Below, one piece after another: positions 63,987-64,000 of a DNA stretch of 64,000 nt. The stretch is from contig NZ_CP068083.1 in NCBI RefSeq assembly GCF_016725325.1, forward strand, positions 1,736,001-1,800,000. The letters are read 5' to 3'. The position numbers and the translations under genes were made by a program. How positions within the stretch are numbered: the first letter of the stretch is position 1; the number at the start of each line of letters is the position of its first letter. The stretch is from Sphingobacterium spiritivorum (lineage in GTDB: Bacteria; Bacteroidota; Bacteroidia; Sphingobacteriales; Sphingobacteriaceae). The notes beneath the pieces were generated by a model. The model did no database searches. It was not told the origin of the DNA and saw only the letters and a program-made list of their open reading frames with translations.

Positions 63987-64000
63987 TAGTCGCATTTATA

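Noticed and set aside
1-64000. CRISPR array or cas genes
   Set aside because: No regularly spaced direct repeats and no Cas-type ORFs were found in the window.

Overview
The window looks like chromosomal DNA of a Bacteroidota bacterium, most likely a Sphingobacteriaceae member close to Sphingobacterium. The grounds are repeated TTTG-N19/20-TAnnTTTG promoters (for example in front of tRNA-Glu and the receptor gene at 41817), the block rpmB-rpmG-DUF4295-ftsY-rimO, bacillithiol synthesis (bshC), a SusC/SusD pair, several TonB-dependent receptors, and poorly conserved Shine-Dalgarno sites. Species identity is inference.

Region 1 (1-29.9 kb) is ordinary core genome: a truncated M28 peptidase, a rhodanese with two small membrane proteins, gcvT, a minus-strand run (beta-propeller protein, TruC-like pseudouridine synthase, DUF4359, DUF4112, SIMPL), a cold-shock protein, recO, the ribosomal block, ftsY, rimO, bshC, ctlX, gcvP, envelope lipoproteins, an AIM24 protein, an amidase, a Nudix hydrolase, a phosphoglucomutase, a beta-oxidation-like SDR/enoyl-CoA hydratase pair, a large MG2/plug outer-membrane-type protein and purD. 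Convergent genes are separated by clean, often bidirectional hairpin terminators.

Region 2 (29,985-39,885) is a genomic island inserted at the 3' end of tRNA-Glu(TTC). The last 17 bases of the tRNA region (attcccctacgggctac) are repeated exactly 9,918 bp downstream, and each copy is followed by its own terminator hairpin. No integrase is visible. The island carries a compact minus-strand operon of six genes (DUF2971, PD-(D/E)XK nuclease-like protein, a 440-aa protein of unknown function, an AAA/ORC-like P-loop ATPase, a 127-aa unknown, a PIN-domain protein). I did not recognise this gene order as a described system, and it is the best candidate for a novel defence system here. Around it lie decayed genes (XRE fragment, frameshifted AlbA_2-type ATP-binding gene, broken nucleotidyltransferase), a REP-like repeat and a second DUF2971-like gene.

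Region 3 (40.1-53.2 kb) is nutrient acquisition: a secreted GH43-like beta-propeller protein, a siderophore-type TonB receptor, and a SusC-SusD-DUF4465-TlpA operon with a 12-bp inverted repeat at its promoter, followed by a serine hydrolase.

Region 4 (53.2-64 kb) holds an orphan SUKH protein and a helix-turn-helix regulator divergent from a tight four-gene operon encoding class-I-like HMG-CoA reductase, CDP-alcohol phosphatidyltransferase, a CdsA/CarS-like cytidylyltransferase and a SEC59/VTE5-like CTP-dependent lipid kinase. That set suggests an unusual isoprenoid or lipid activation pathway. The window ends with secreted proteins of unknown function and a ZnuD-like TonB receptor divergent from an Ig-like lipoprotein, with a palindrome over the shared promoter region.
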